Shown in pieces: positions 8,717-17,204 of a stretch of DNA of 64,000 nucleotides (its first letter is position 1; the number at the start of each line of letters is the position of its first letter). Position numbers and translations under genes: made by a program. The notes beneath the pieces were generated by a model. It did no database searches, was not told the origin of the DNA, and saw only the letters and a list, made by a program, of their open reading frames with translations. Source of the DNA: Haloferax marinum (GTDB taxonomy: Archaea > Halobacteriota > Halobacteria > Halobacteriales > Haloferacaceae). The stretch lies in contig NZ_WKJQ01000001.1 of assembly GCF_009674625.1 (NCBI RefSeq), forward strand, positions 2,852,001 to 2,916,000, in the 5' to 3' direction.

Positions 8717-9891
8717 TAAGCCTCCTCCTCGTCGCCGGCGTCCTCGTCGCCATGTTCGTCGCGTACAACATCGGTGGGTCGACCACAGGACCGGCGTTCG
8801 GGCCGGCCGTCGGTGCCGACGCCATCTCCAAGCCCGTCGCCGCGGCGCTGATGGGTGTGTTCTTCTTCATCGGTGCCTGGACGCTCGGCCGAAACGTCGT
8901 CACCAAACTCGGCACTGAACTGGTCGTCGACACCAGTGTCTTCACGCTCGAATCCTCTATCGCGGTTCTCTTCTTCATCGGAGTCGCGCTGCTGGTCGGA
9001 AACGTCTTCGGCGTGCCGGCGTCGACGTCGATGACTGCCGTGGGTGCAATCGCCGGCCTCGGACTGGCCGGTGGCGTCCTGGACCTCGCCGTGATGGGGC
9101 AAATCGTCATTTGGTGGGTCGTCTCGCCCATCATCGGCTTCTGGGTCTCGTTGGTCATCGGCCGATACTTCTACGCGCGACTGAACGGGATGGTCGCGAT
9201 GGAGCGCAGTACGGGGCCGCTGTTCGATGTCGACCGGTCCGGGCCCGTCCCGATTCCGCGGGTCCACCGGACGACCAACCGCCGGGAGCTGGGCGGGACG
9301 TTCACCGTCGTCGCTATCGGCTGTCTGATGGCCTTCTCCTCGGGGACTTCGAACATCGCCAACGCGGTCGCACCGCTGGTCGGCAGCGGCGAACTAGCGA
9401 TGAACCCGGCCATCGCCTTCGGTGGGCTCGCCGTCACCGTCGGCGCGTTCACCATCGCCCGACGGACCCTGGAGACGATGGGGAGCGACATTACGGAACT
9501 CCCCCTGACGGCGGCCATCGTCGTCGCGGCAGTCTCCTCGACGCTGGTCGTCTTCCTCTCGGCGCTCGGCATCCCCGCGAGTTTCGTCATCATCGCGACG
9601 ATGTCCATCGTCGGGTTGGGTTGGGGCCGGGCGACTCGGCCGATGACCGCCCCCGAGTTAGTCGCCGGCGACGGTGGAGCACCGGTCACGGTCAACGCGC
9701 TGGCGGCCGACGAGGAGGGCGAGACGCTGCCACCCATCGGCAAGGAAGACATCGAAGACATCCCCAGTCCGGGGGCGCTGTTCAATCCCGTGACGACTGC
9801 ACGGGTCGTCTTGATGCAGAACGTCGTGCCGGCCATCGCGACGGTCGGGTCCTATCTCACGTTCCGGTTCGTCCCTATATTCGGGTTCTAA
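8713..9891 (+). CDS. PiT-family inorganic phosphate permease
   Basis: 392 residues with about 9-10 hydrophobic segments and the two-fold pseudo-symmetry of PiT transporters. The N-terminal half has the AYNIGGSTTGPAFGPAVGA signature and the C-terminal half a related SSGTSNIANAVAPLVGSG signature, matching the family's GANDVANA-type repeats. PiT proteins carry metal-phosphate complexes driven by H+ or Na+. The start codon overlaps the stop of the tetrad-repeat protein (ATGA), making a tight two-gene unit. A second, more diverged PiT permease is encoded at 40696-41901, paired with a universal stress protein. Confidence 0.9.
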   Translation: MISLLLVAGVLVAMFVAYNIGGSTTGPAFGPAVGADAISKPVAAALMGVFFFIGAWTLGRNVVTKLGTELVVDTSVFTLESSIAVLFFIGVALLVGNVFGVPASTSMTAVGAIAGLGLAGGVLDLAVMGQIVIWWVVSPIIGFWVSLVIGRYFYARLNGMVAMERSTGPLFDVDRSGPVPIPRVHRTTNRRELGGTFTVVAIGCLMAFSSGTSNIANAVAPLVGSGELAMNPAIAFGGLAVTVGAFTIARRTLETMGSDITELPLTAAIVVAAVSSTLVVFLSALGIPASFVIIATMSIVGLGWGRATRPMTAPELVAGDGGAPVTVNALAADEEGETLPPIGKEDIEDIPSPGALFNPVTTARVVLMQNVVPAIATVGSYLTFRFVPIFGF

Positions 9892-9964
9892 GTCGCCTCC
9901 AGCGACGACTCGAACAGTATCCTAACTGACGCACATACATACCCCTCCCCCGAGAACAACCGGT

Positions 9965-10522
9965 ATGCCCTCAGAGAAAGAGAAGATGCTCGCCGGCGAG
10001 TTGTACGACTCGACGGACCCGGAACTCCAGGCGGAACAGGAGCGTGCGCGGCGATTGACCCGCCTGTTCAACGAAACCGACGAGACGCAACCCGACCGAC
10101 GCGAGGAACTCGTCCGCGAACTCTTCGGCGAGGTTGGTGATGGACTCCACGTCGAACCGACGTTCAAGTGCGACTACGGCTACAACATCAGCGTCGGCGA
10201 CGACTTCTTCGCCAACTTCGACTGCGTCTTCCTCGACGTCCGCCCGATTACCATCGGCGACAACGCCCTCCTCGGGCCGGGCGTCCATATCTACACCGCG
10301 ACCCACCCGCTCGACGCGGCAGAGCGAATCAAAGGCCCCGAGTCGGCCGAACCGGTCACCATCGGCGACAACGCGTGGATTGGCGGCCGAGCGGTCGTCA
10401 ACCCCGGTGTCACCATCGGCGACGACGTGGTTGTCGCCTCGGGCGCAGTCGTGACGAAAGACGTGCCAGACAGTGTGGTCGTCGGTGGGAATCCCGCACG
10501 CGTCGTCAAAGAGTTGGACTGA
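9965..10522 (+). CDS. Maltose/galactoside O-acetyltransferase-like left-handed beta-helix enzyme
   Basis: 185 residues, the size of the Maa/LacA/NodL acetyltransferases. An N-terminal helical segment begins [19 protein letters not shown], like the Maa family's start, and hexapeptide repeats ([30 protein letters not shown]) follow. The catalytic His is in the [10 protein letters not shown] segment near residue 115. These enzymes transfer acetyl from acetyl-CoA to a sugar hydroxyl; the acceptor here is unknown. A TATA-like catacatacc (9933-9942) lies 27 bases upstream, supporting leaderless transcription from this ATG. Confidence 0.92.
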   Translation: MPSEKEKMLAGELYDSTDPELQAEQERARRLTRLFNETDETQPDRREELVRELFGEVGDGLHVEPTFKCDYGYNISVGDDFFANFDCVFLDVRPITIGDNALLGPGVHIYTATHPLDAAERIKGPESAEPVTIGDNAWIGGRAVVNPGVTIGDDVVVASGAVVTKDVPDSVVVGGNPARVVKELD

Positions 10523-10649
10523 CTACCGAATCGAGTGACAGGCCATCCGCGTTCCGTCTCGCGATTCCTCAGATATCGGCCATGTGCGGGCCTCTGGCAC
10601 ACGGTGTGTGCTCCGAAATCGTTTTGAAGGACGCTCGCACACGGTCAGT

Positions 10650-12299
10650 ATGCCGACGGACGAATACGACCCAGAGATGGGGCGCAAGTTCATTTTCGTA
10701 ACCGGGGGTGTCATGTCCGGCCTCGGGAAGGGTATCACGGCCGCGAGCACTGGCCGACTCCTGAAAAACGCCGGGTTCGACGTCACCGCAGTCAAAATCG
10801 ACCCGTATCTGAACGTCGACGCGGGGACGATGAATCCCTACGAGCACGGCGAAGTGTACGTGCTGAAAGACGGCGCGGAAGTCGACTTAGACCTCGGAAA
10901 CTACGAGCGCTTCCTGGGTATCGACATGACCGCCGACCACAACATCACGACGGGGAAGACCTACCAGCACGTCATCCAGAAGGAACGCGCCGGTGACTAC
11001 CTCGGAAAGACGGTCCAGATTATCCCGCACGTCACCGAGGACATCAAGCGCCGCATCCGCGAGGCGGCCGAGGGCACCGACGTCTGTATCGTCGAAGTCG
11101 GCGGCACCGTCGGCGACATCGAGTCCATGCCGTTCCTCGAATCCCTCCGCCAGTTCGCATCCGAGGAAGAAGACGGCGACGTGCTCTTTACGCACGTGAC
11201 GCTCGTCCCCTACTCGAAGAACGGCGAGCAGAAGACAAAGCCCACACAGCACTCGGTCAAGGAGCTCCGGAGCATCGGTCTCCAACCCGACATTCTCGTC
11301 GGCCGCGCGGACGACAAACTCGAACCCGAGACGAAGACCAAGATCGCGCAGTTCTGTGACGTGCCGGACGCCGCCGTCTTCTCGAACCCCGACGTTCCGG
11401 ACATCTACCACGTCCCGCTGATGGTCGAAGAAGAAGGCCTCGACGACTACGTGATGGAGCGACTCGGTATCTCCGACGAAGCGCTTCCGAAAGCAGAACG
11501 CGACAGTCGCTGGCGCGAACTCGTCACCGCCGACCGCACCGGGTCGGTCGATATCGCCCTCGTCGGCAAGTACGCGCTCGAAGACGCGTACATGTCCATC
11601 CACGAAGCGCTCAAGCACGCCGGCATCGAGTGCGGCGTGGACGTGAACATCCTCTGGGTCGACGCCGACGAGATGGACGACAAACACGAAGCGCGCCTGA
11701 AGGACGCCGACGGAATCGTCGTCCCCGGCGGCTTCGGGTCGCGTGGCACCGACGGCAAGATAGACGCTATCCGCTACGCCCGCGAGAACGACGTTCCGTT
11801 CCTCGGCCTCTGTCTCGGGTTCCAGATGGCCGTCGTCGAACAGGCGCGCAACGTCCTCGGCCACGAAGGCGCCCAGTCGACGGAACTCGACGCCGACACG
11901 CCCTACCCGGTCATCGACCTGCTTCCCGAACAGTACGAGGTCAACGACATGGGAGGGACGATGCGCCTCGGCGCACACGACACCGACATCGAGGCAGGCA
12001 CCCTCGCAGAGGCGGTCTACGGTGACACGTCCTGTACGGAACGCCACCGCCACCGCTACGAGGTCAACCCCGAACTCATCGACGAGCTCGAATCCGAAAG
12101 CCTCCGGTTCTCCGGACGCGCAGACAACCGTATGGAGATTCTCGAACTGACCGACCACCCGTTCTTCTTTGGAACCCAGTTCCACCCCGAATTCCGTTCC
12201 CGACCCGACCGCGCAAGCCCGCCGTTCGTTGGCTTCCTGCGCGGCGTTCTCGGCGAACTCGACGCACGTGAACTCGACAACGAAGAGGTGACAGCATAA
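10650..12299 (+). CDS. pyrG: CTP synthase
   Basis: 549 residues with the two-domain CTP synthase layout. The N-terminal synthetase domain opens with [15 protein letters not shown] (P-loop), and the C-terminal class I glutamine amidotransferase domain has its nucleophile Cys388 in [10 protein letters not shown] and the His-x-Glu pair in FHPEF near the end. It converts UTP, ATP and glutamine to CTP. The ATG at 10650 is preferred over an in-frame start 66 bases upstream because a TATA-like gttttgaa lies 26 bases before it. Its TAA overlaps the next gene's ATG by one base (TAATG), linking it to guaA and the DUF7126 gene in one operon. Confidence 0.98.
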   Translation: MPTDEYDPEMGRKFIFVTGGVMSGLGKGITAASTGRLLKNAGFDVTAVKIDPYLNVDAGTMNPYEHGEVYVLKDGAEVDLDLGNYERFLGIDMTADHNITTGKTYQHVIQKERAGDYLGKTVQIIPHVTEDIKRRIREAAEGTDVCIVEVGGTVGDIESMPFLESLRQFASEEEDGDVLFTHVTLVPYSKNGEQKTKPTQHSVKELRSIGLQPDILVGRADDKLEPETKTKIAQFCDVPDAAVFSNPDVPDIYHVPLMVEEEGLDDYVMERLGISDEALPKAERDSRWRELVTADRTGSVDIALVGKYALEDAYMSIHEALKHAGIECGVDVNILWVDADEMDDKHEARLKDADGIVVPGGFGSRGTDGKIDAIRYARENDVPFLGLCLGFQMAVVEQARNVLGHEGAQSTELDADTPYPVIDLLPEQYEVNDMGGTMRLGAHDTDIEAGTLAEAVYGDTSCTERHRHRYEVNPELIDELESESLRFSGRADNRMEILELTDHPFFFGTQFHPEFRSRPDRASPPFVGFLRGVLGELDARELDNEEVTA

Positions 12300-13216
12300 T
12301 GGTAAACGTAGACGAATTCATCGAAGACGCAAAAGAATCGATTCGCGAACAGATTGGAGACGAGCACGCCATCATCGCCCTCTCGGGCGGTGTGGACTCC
12401 TCCGTCGCCGCAACCCTCGCGTACGAGGCAGTCGGCGAGCAACTCACGCCGGTCTACGTCGACACCGGCCTGATGCGCAAAGGCGAGACCGAACAGATTG
12501 CAGAGACGTTCTCCTTCATGGAGAGCCTCCGCGTCGTCGACGCCGAAGAGCGGTTCTTCGAGGCGCTGGAAGGCGTCATCGACCCCGAGGAAAAGCGCGC
12601 CGTCATCGGCGAGCAGTTCATCCGCGAGTTCGAACGCGAGGCGAAAGACACCGACGCCGAGTTCCTCGTCCAGGGGACCATCTACCCCGACCGTATCGAG
12701 TCCGAAGGCAACATCAAATCGCACCACAACGTCGGTGGCCTCCCGGACGTCGTCGACTTCGAGGGTATCGTCGAACCCGTTCGTGACCTCTACAAAGACG
12801 AGGTTCGCGAGGTCGCTCGTGCCCTCGGTCTCGAGTCTATCATCGCCGAGCGCATGCCATTCCCCGGTCCGGGCCTCGCGGTCCGTGTCCTCGGTGAGGT
12901 CACGCCCGAGAAGGTGCAGGTGGCCCGCGAGGCGTGTCACATCGTCGAAGACGAGACCGAGAAGCACGACCCGTGGCAGGCCTTCGCCGCGGTCATCGGC
13001 AAGGGTACCGGCGTCAAGGGTGACAACCGCGTCCACGGCTGGATCGTCTCGGTTCGCTCCGTGGAGTCGCGTGACGGCATGACCGCTCGCGCACAGGAAC
13101 TCCCGTGGGACACCCTCCAGCGCATCCAGTCGCGTATCACCGGCACGAACGAGAACGTCGCCCGCGTCGTCTACGACGTGACCCACAAACCACCGGCGAC
13201 CATCGAGTACGAATGA
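12299..13216 (+). CDS. guaA: GMP synthase, ATP-pyrophosphatase (B) subunit
   Basis: 305 residues. The PP-loop SGGVDSS is at residues 29-35, and the C-terminal dimerisation region follows. As in many archaea, GMP synthase is split: this subunit adenylates XMP, and a separate glutamine amidotransferase subunit, not in this window, supplies ammonia. The start overlaps the pyrG stop by one base, and its stop overlaps the next start by 4 bases, so expression with CTP synthase is tightly coupled. Confidence 0.97.
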   Translation: MVNVDEFIEDAKESIREQIGDEHAIIALSGGVDSSVAATLAYEAVGEQLTPVYVDTGLMRKGETEQIAETFSFMESLRVVDAEERFFEALEGVIDPEEKRAVIGEQFIREFEREAKDTDAEFLVQGTIYPDRIESEGNIKSHHNVGGLPDVVDFEGIVEPVRDLYKDEVREVARALGLESIIAERMPFPGPGLAVRVLGEVTPEKVQVAREACHIVEDETEKHDPWQAFAAVIGKGTGVKGDNRVHGWIVSVRSVESRDGMTARAQELPWDTLQRIQSRITGTNENVARVVYDVTHKPPATIEYE

Positions 13217-13533
13217 CGACGGCAGTCGTCGCGGGGGCAGACCCCGACGGACTCGGTGAAGCCCTCGAAGCGGAAGGTGCGACTGTGGTCCGCGTCGTCG
13301 GCATCGCCTCCGCCGACTCGCTCACCGAAGCGGGTATCGACGAGGCCGACCTGCTCGTCCTCACCGACATGGACGACGCGACGGCTATCTCGGTGGCGAA
13401 GGAACGCAACCCGGACGTTCGTGTCGTCACCTACTCGCGTGACTCCCTGCCGGAGTTCGCGAAGGGACAAGCCGACCTCGCCGTCGACCCCGAACTCCTC
13501 GCCGCCGACGTGGTCGCCGAGGAAATCGTCTAA
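13213..13533 (+). CDS. DUF7126-type small protein in the pyrG-guaA operon
   Basis: 106 residues, translated from the ATG that overlaps the guaA stop by 4 bases. The pattern alternates hydrophobic beta strands with acidic helices ([14 protein letters not shown], then [14 protein letters not shown]), resembling a minimal Rossmann or TrkA-N-like nucleotide-binding fold. I recall this as a haloarchaeal DUF7126 family found with guaA; no activity is established. Strict operon linkage to two amidotransferase-dependent nucleotide synthases suggests an accessory or allosteric role in nucleotide synthesis. Confidence 0.85.
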   Translation: MTTAVVAGADPDGLGEALEAEGATVVRVVGIASADSLTEAGIDEADLLVLTDMDDATAISVAKERNPDVRVVTYSRDSLPEFAKGQADLAVDPELLAADVVAEEIV

Positions 13534-13547
13534 GCGAGTCGGAGTCT

Positions 13548-13620
13548 CCGACTACTCCGATTCTCCGACCACTCCGACCAATCCGATTCTCCGACCACTC
13601 CGACCACTCCGATTACTCCT
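13548..13620 (+). repeat. Imperfect CTCCGACCACT tandem array
   Basis: About eight copies of an 8-11 base unit (ctccgactact, ctccgattct, ctccgaccact, ctccgaccaat) follow directly after the DUF7126 stop codon. The copies vary in length, so slippage is the likely origin. It is pyrimidine-biased on the plus strand and could act as part of a 3' end or simply be neutral. Confidence 0.75.
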
Positions 13621-14072
13621 GAACTCTCGTCTCGCTCTTTTCTGCTCACTCTCGGTTGGTAGTCACCCCTCGTCGGAAGCGACGCTCCACTCGTCACACG
13701 AACCGCCGTCTGAGCCCGAAGCCATGGGCGGTCTGCGTCGGAATCTGTGATAAACCTTCGTCCGACCGCGGGGGGTGGACAGCGGCGTGTATTCGTCGTG
13801 GCCGCCGTTCGCTTCGTCACTCCATTCGTTCGATTCCTTACCGCCGTTCGCTTCGTCACACCCCCCAGCTACGCGCGGCACCCCGCACGATTACCCCCTC
13901 ACTGGCTCTGGGTCGAAACCCGGCGCAATCCAGTGGCGACGGACCGAATTGGGAGTTCATTTTCGACGAAAATCGGCGAAAATCGGCTCGAATAGCGGCT
14001 ACTCACAGGCCAACGAGCGCAACCCAGTGTAGCGATTTCCACCCTTCAATACCCCGGCGTCCTCAGCCAGGA

Positions 14073-14125
14073 GTGCCGCGACGCGCCAGACGCTTGCCCT
14101 CCCACACCACCCGCAAGCGCGGCAC
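14073..14125. other. Compound inverted repeat (possible structured RNA or relic element)
   Basis: An outer stem GTGCCG (14073-14078) pairs with CGGCAC (14120-14125). An inner stem CGCTTGC (14091-14097) pairs with GCAAGCG (14113-14119) around a 15-base C/A-rich loop. On the 3' side the two stems abut; on the 5' side a 12-base bulge separates them. It lies in a gene-free stretch about 160 bases upstream of the DUF4382 gene. This could be an sRNA, a leader or a decayed element end; nothing here decides. Confidence 0.4.
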
Positions 14126-14284
14126 GTCGTGGAACACGGCTAGCAGGCCGTCGCATGAGTATGTCCACTCATCCCCCCTTTGGTCGCACGACGCGACGGG
14201 CGGTCACGAGTGGAACACGAACCGAACTGCAACACGAACATCCGAAACGAACCGCGATACCCCGCAGATTACACTGATATCACA

Positions 14285-14875
14285 ATGACACTGAACCGAC
14301 GAGATTTCGTCAAGAGCGCCGCAGGAATCGCTGCCGCAAGTACAGTTGGAGTCGCCGGCTGTATGGGCACCGCCTCCGCGAAGACTGGAACGCTCTCTAC
14401 CCGCGTGAGCGACAGACCCGGTGACATCGGCGACTTCGAATCCTGTCTAGTGACGCTCTCGACGATTCGCGCCAAACCGACCGACGGCGAGGCACAATCG
14501 TTCGACGTCGGAGAGACGGAAGTCGACCTCGTCGACCTCCAAGGCGACGCTTCGGCCCTCGTCGAAGACGTCGACGTAGAGACTGGCACGTACGAGTTCC
14601 TCCAACTGGAGGTCAGCGAAACAGACGCGACACTCACCGACGGGTCCGAGGCGACGCTCGAAGTCCCCGGTTCTGCACCCCTCAAGTTCGAACGGTCGTT
14701 CGAAATCCGGGCAGACGAGACGACGACGTTCACCGCCGACTTCACCCCCGTGAAAGCCGGCAACGCCGGGAAGTACGTCCTCCAACCCGTCGCGGAGGAG
14801 GTGACGGTGAGGTACGAGTCAGAAGAGACGGCCGAGGACGAGACGACTACGAACGAGACCACCACCAGCGAGTAG
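14285..14875 (+). CDS. Tat-exported lipoprotein with DUF4382 domain
   Basis: 196 residues. The N-terminus has a twin-arginine motif (NRRDFVK, residues 4-10) and a lipobox ending GVAGC at about residue 24, so it should be exported folded and lipid-anchored on the outer face. Residues about 32-180 form one DUF4382 (beta-sandwich) domain, beginning GTLSTRVSDRPGDIGDFESC, followed by a Thr/Glu-rich tail typical of haloarchaeal surface proteins. The domain has no established function. The ATG at 14285 was chosen because the signal peptide begins there. It is an isolated gene. Confidence 0.85.
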   Translation: MTLNRRDFVKSAAGIAAASTVGVAGCMGTASAKTGTLSTRVSDRPGDIGDFESCLVTLSTIRAKPTDGEAQSFDVGETEVDLVDLQGDASALVEDVDVETGTYEFLQLEVSETDATLTDGSEATLEVPGSAPLKFERSFEIRADETTTFTADFTPVKAGNAGKYVLQPVAEEVTVRYESEETAEDETTTNETTTSE

Positions 14876-15109
14876 GTTCCCTCCCCCGTCTGACGCACCA
14901 CTCGCCCTCCACAGTTCACATCTGCCCCCGAGGCCCTCCACCCACACCGGTTCCCGCTACCACCTCGTCTCTTCCTAACCGTACACCTGCCCCGTCTGCC
15001 CTCCAAATCCCCTCCGTTCCTTCTAATTCGGACGACTGCGTGTACAGATGCCGGCCCTCGTTGCCATTGTCGCAACTGCCTTTATCAGTGGTCTCTGACC
15101 TCCGGTGAC

Positions 15110-16072
15110 ATGGTACGGGTCTCGGCCGGGGGACGAATCCACTTCGGCTTCCTCAATTTGAGTCTCTCTCGCGACAGATTGTACGGTGGTCTGGGCGTCG
15201 GGCTCGACGAGCCACAGGTGACCGTTTCGGCCGAACCCGCTACCGACGTCCACTGTCGCCATCCCGACGCGCGCGAGTACGCCGAGCGGGCGGTGGATCT
15301 CCTCGACGTTCAGGGGGCGAACGTCGACGTCGACCGGGCGCTGCCGCGGCACGCCGGTCTCGGAAGCGGGACACAACTCGCACTCGCCGTCTTGCAGGCG
15401 GTTGCAACTGCGACGGAGACGACTGCCGACGTTCGCCGCCTCGCTCCGGAGATGGGACGCGGCGGTCGGTCCGGTGTGGGTGTCGCCTCGTTCGAACGAG
15501 GCGGCGCTATTCTCGACGCTGGCCATCCGACCGCTCGGTTCACCACCGACCGCCCGGAAGACGGGTCGTGGACCGTCCCTGCCGTCGCGGCACGGCACTC
15601 GGTTCCCGACAACTGGCGATTTCTGCTCGTCGTTCCAGACGTCGAACCGGGTCGGAACGGCGCGTCCGAAGAAGCCAGTATGCGGTCTGTCGTCGAACGC
15701 GCCGACCCGGTGACGAGCGACCGAATCGCTGGCATCGTCACCCGGCGACTCCTCCCAGCACTCGCAGAAGGGTCCGCAGAACGGTTCGGCGAGGCAGTCG
15801 AATCGGTCGGTCGACTCAACGGAACGTGGTACGCCGACGAACAGGGTGGCGTCTACCGACCACCAGTCGGTGCACTCGTCTCGTCGCTCTCGGAGTCGCC
15901 CGCAGTGTACGGAGCAGGGCAGTCGTCGTGGGGGCCGACGGTCTACGGCGTGACCGACGTCGACCACGTCGACGAAGCGATAGCCGCCGGGAACGCAGCG
16001 CTCTCGGCCGCGGGAATCGAAGGAACAGTAACTGTCGCTCGCGGTCGGAACCACGGCGCGACTATCGAGTGA
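15110..16072 (+). CDS. Beta-ribofuranosylaminobenzene 5'-phosphate synthase-like GHMP-superfamily protein
   Basis: 320 residues. It begins with the family's RIHFGFLNLS stretch and has a glycine-rich GLGSGTQLALAVLQA loop (about residues 83-97), as in the GHMP fold. In methanogens the enzyme joins PRPP and 4-hydroxybenzoate or pABA at the start of methanopterin synthesis. Haloarchaea use folates rather than methanopterin, so the product here may feed a modified C1 carrier or be something else. A TATA-like ctttatca (15079-15086) lies 27 bases upstream. Encoded alone, followed by the 23-bp repeat array. Confidence 0.85.
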   Translation: MVRVSAGGRIHFGFLNLSLSRDRLYGGLGVGLDEPQVTVSAEPATDVHCRHPDAREYAERAVDLLDVQGANVDVDRALPRHAGLGSGTQLALAVLQAVATATETTADVRRLAPEMGRGGRSGVGVASFERGGAILDAGHPTARFTTDRPEDGSWTVPAVAARHSVPDNWRFLLVVPDVEPGRNGASEEASMRSVVERADPVTSDRIAGIVTRRLLPALAEGSAERFGEAVESVGRLNGTWYADEQGGVYRPPVGALVSSLSESPAVYGAGQSSWGPTVYGVTDVDHVDEAIAAGNAALSAAGIEGTVTVARGRNHGATIE

Positions 16073-16095
16073 TGGTCAGTCCCGGTTCCAACTGT

Positions 16096-16233
16096 ACAGC
16101 GTGCGCGACTCCTGAAGAACAGCGTACTCGACTCCTGAAAGACAGCGTACTCGACTCCTGAAAGACAGCGTACGCGACTCCTGAAGAACAGCGTACTCGA
16201 CTCCTGAAAGACAGCGTACGCGACTCCCGACAG
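16096..16233 (+). repeat. Six tandem copies of a 23-bp repeat
   Basis: Exactly six head-to-tail copies start at 16096, 16119, 16142, 16165, 16188 and 16211. The consensus begins acagcgtactcgactcctga and ends with 3 more bases (aag or aga). Copies alternate between two variants: tactcg/aag (copies 2, 3, 5) and t(a/g)cgcg/aga (copies 1, 4), with the last copy diverging at its 3' end. The array fills most of the gap between the RFAP-synthase stop (16072) and the ATPase start (16294). There are no spacers, so it is not a CRISPR array. Confidence 0.95.
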
Positions 16234-16293
16234 AGCAGTGCGTCACCCGTCGCCCCCGAAACGACTAACCTTCGTGGTTGAGTCGAGTTCGGC

Positions 16294-17130
16294 ATGCGCT
16301 CTATCCCCTTCGGGATCCCTCGACTCGACAGCATCATCGGCGGGGGAGCACCACCGGGAAACGTCGTCCTCCTCGCGGGAGAGTCTGGTGCCGGTGCTCG
16401 TGAGTTCCTCTACACGAGTGTGACGATGAACGCACTCTCGCAGGCAGACGAGGACCTCTTCGACCTACACTACGGCACGTTGGACGAGAACGCCAGTCCG
16501 CCTCCCGAGATTCACTACGTCTCGTTTACGTCCGGAGAAGACCACCTCCGCCAGGAGATGCTGTACACGATGGACGACGAGATGGTCGACGCCGCGATAG
16601 ACAACATCGAATTCCACGACCTGTCGCCCGAATACTTCCAGTTGAGTCCGATTCCGCGGGAGTGGTATCTCGGAGAACCGACCCAGTTGGAGGACCTCGG
16701 ACACAGACAAAACCGTGAGTCGGTCTTGGCTTCTTTCGGGAGTACACTCAGTGAACACGCCCCCGAAAATCTCGTCGTCATCGACTCACTGACAGACCTC
16801 GTCGCAGGGCGGTCAGACGACATGAAGTGGGCAGACATCACCATGGTGATGAAAGGACTCGAAAAGGCGTCACACCAGTGGGGCGGACTCATCTTGGTTC
16901 TCGTCAGTACCGAGGCCGTCTCGGATAGAGAACTCGGCATCCTCAAAGGGGCGACAGACGGAACACTGCAGTTTTCGTGGGAGACCGGTGGGTCCAAACG
17001 TGCACGGACCATGGTCGTCCAAGAGTTCCGCGGCGTCCTCTCGCAACTGGAGAGTGAGAACATCGTCCAGTTCGAGACGGAGATTAACGAGAGCGGCCTC
17101 GACGTGAGCGACGTTCGGAAGATTCGCTGA
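16294..17130 (+). CDS. RAD55/KaiC-like RecA-fold ATPase with degenerate Walker A
   Basis: 278 residues with the RecA/KaiC fold. It opens RSIPFGIPRLDSIIGGGAPP and then has the P-loop region at residues 29-36, which reads GESGAGAR: the invariant Lys is Ala35 and the following Ser/Thr is Arg36. The Walker B strand NLVVIDSLTD is intact near residue 160. Haloarchaea carry related RAD55/'HTR-like' proteins of unknown role, often near signalling genes. Loss of the P-loop lysine suggests weak or no ATP hydrolysis, so a scaffold or sensor role is possible. It is followed by a coiled-coil zinc protein 74 bases downstream; the 23-bp repeats lie just upstream. Confidence 0.85.
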   Translation: MRSIPFGIPRLDSIIGGGAPPGNVVLLAGESGAGAREFLYTSVTMNALSQADEDLFDLHYGTLDENASPPPEIHYVSFTSGEDHLRQEMLYTMDDEMVDAAIDNIEFHDLSPEYFQLSPIPREWYLGEPTQLEDLGHRQNRESVLASFGSTLSEHAPENLVVIDSLTDLVAGRSDDMKWADITMVMKGLEKASHQWGGLILVLVSTEAVSDRELGILKGATDGTLQFSWETGGSKRARTMVVQEFRGVLSQLESENIVQFETEINESGLDVSDVRKIR

Positions 17131-17204
17131 CGACCGCGACGATTGCCGAGTCGTTCTCGGGCGGCGATAGTTCTTAAACCCTTGTAGACGAAGCACCAGT
17201 GAGA

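Larger units (their letters stand above)
13534..14284. other. Long non-coding stretch with low-complexity repeats and a hairpin
   Basis: 751 bases with no gene I can support. It opens with a pyrimidine-rich array of about eight CTCCGA(C/T)(C/T)ACT-like units (13548-13620). It then holds a 19-base direct repeat, ccgccgttcgcttcgtcac, near 13802 and 13842. It ends with a compound hairpin at 14073-14125. Translations here lack haloarchaeal bias. The stretch must contain the promoter of the DUF4382 lipoprotein gene. A non-coding RNA is possible but unproven. Confidence 0.5.

Noticed and set aside
7957..9267. 436-residue antisense frame with FSTVSPTV repeats
   Set aside because: It is the complement of the tetrad-repeat DNA, which has no stop codons on either strand, and of the PiT gene. 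Its Ser/Pro/Arg composition is not haloarchaeal and it has no promoter signals.
16096..16233. CRISPR array
   Set aside because: The repeats are directly adjacent with no spacers and no cas genes are near.
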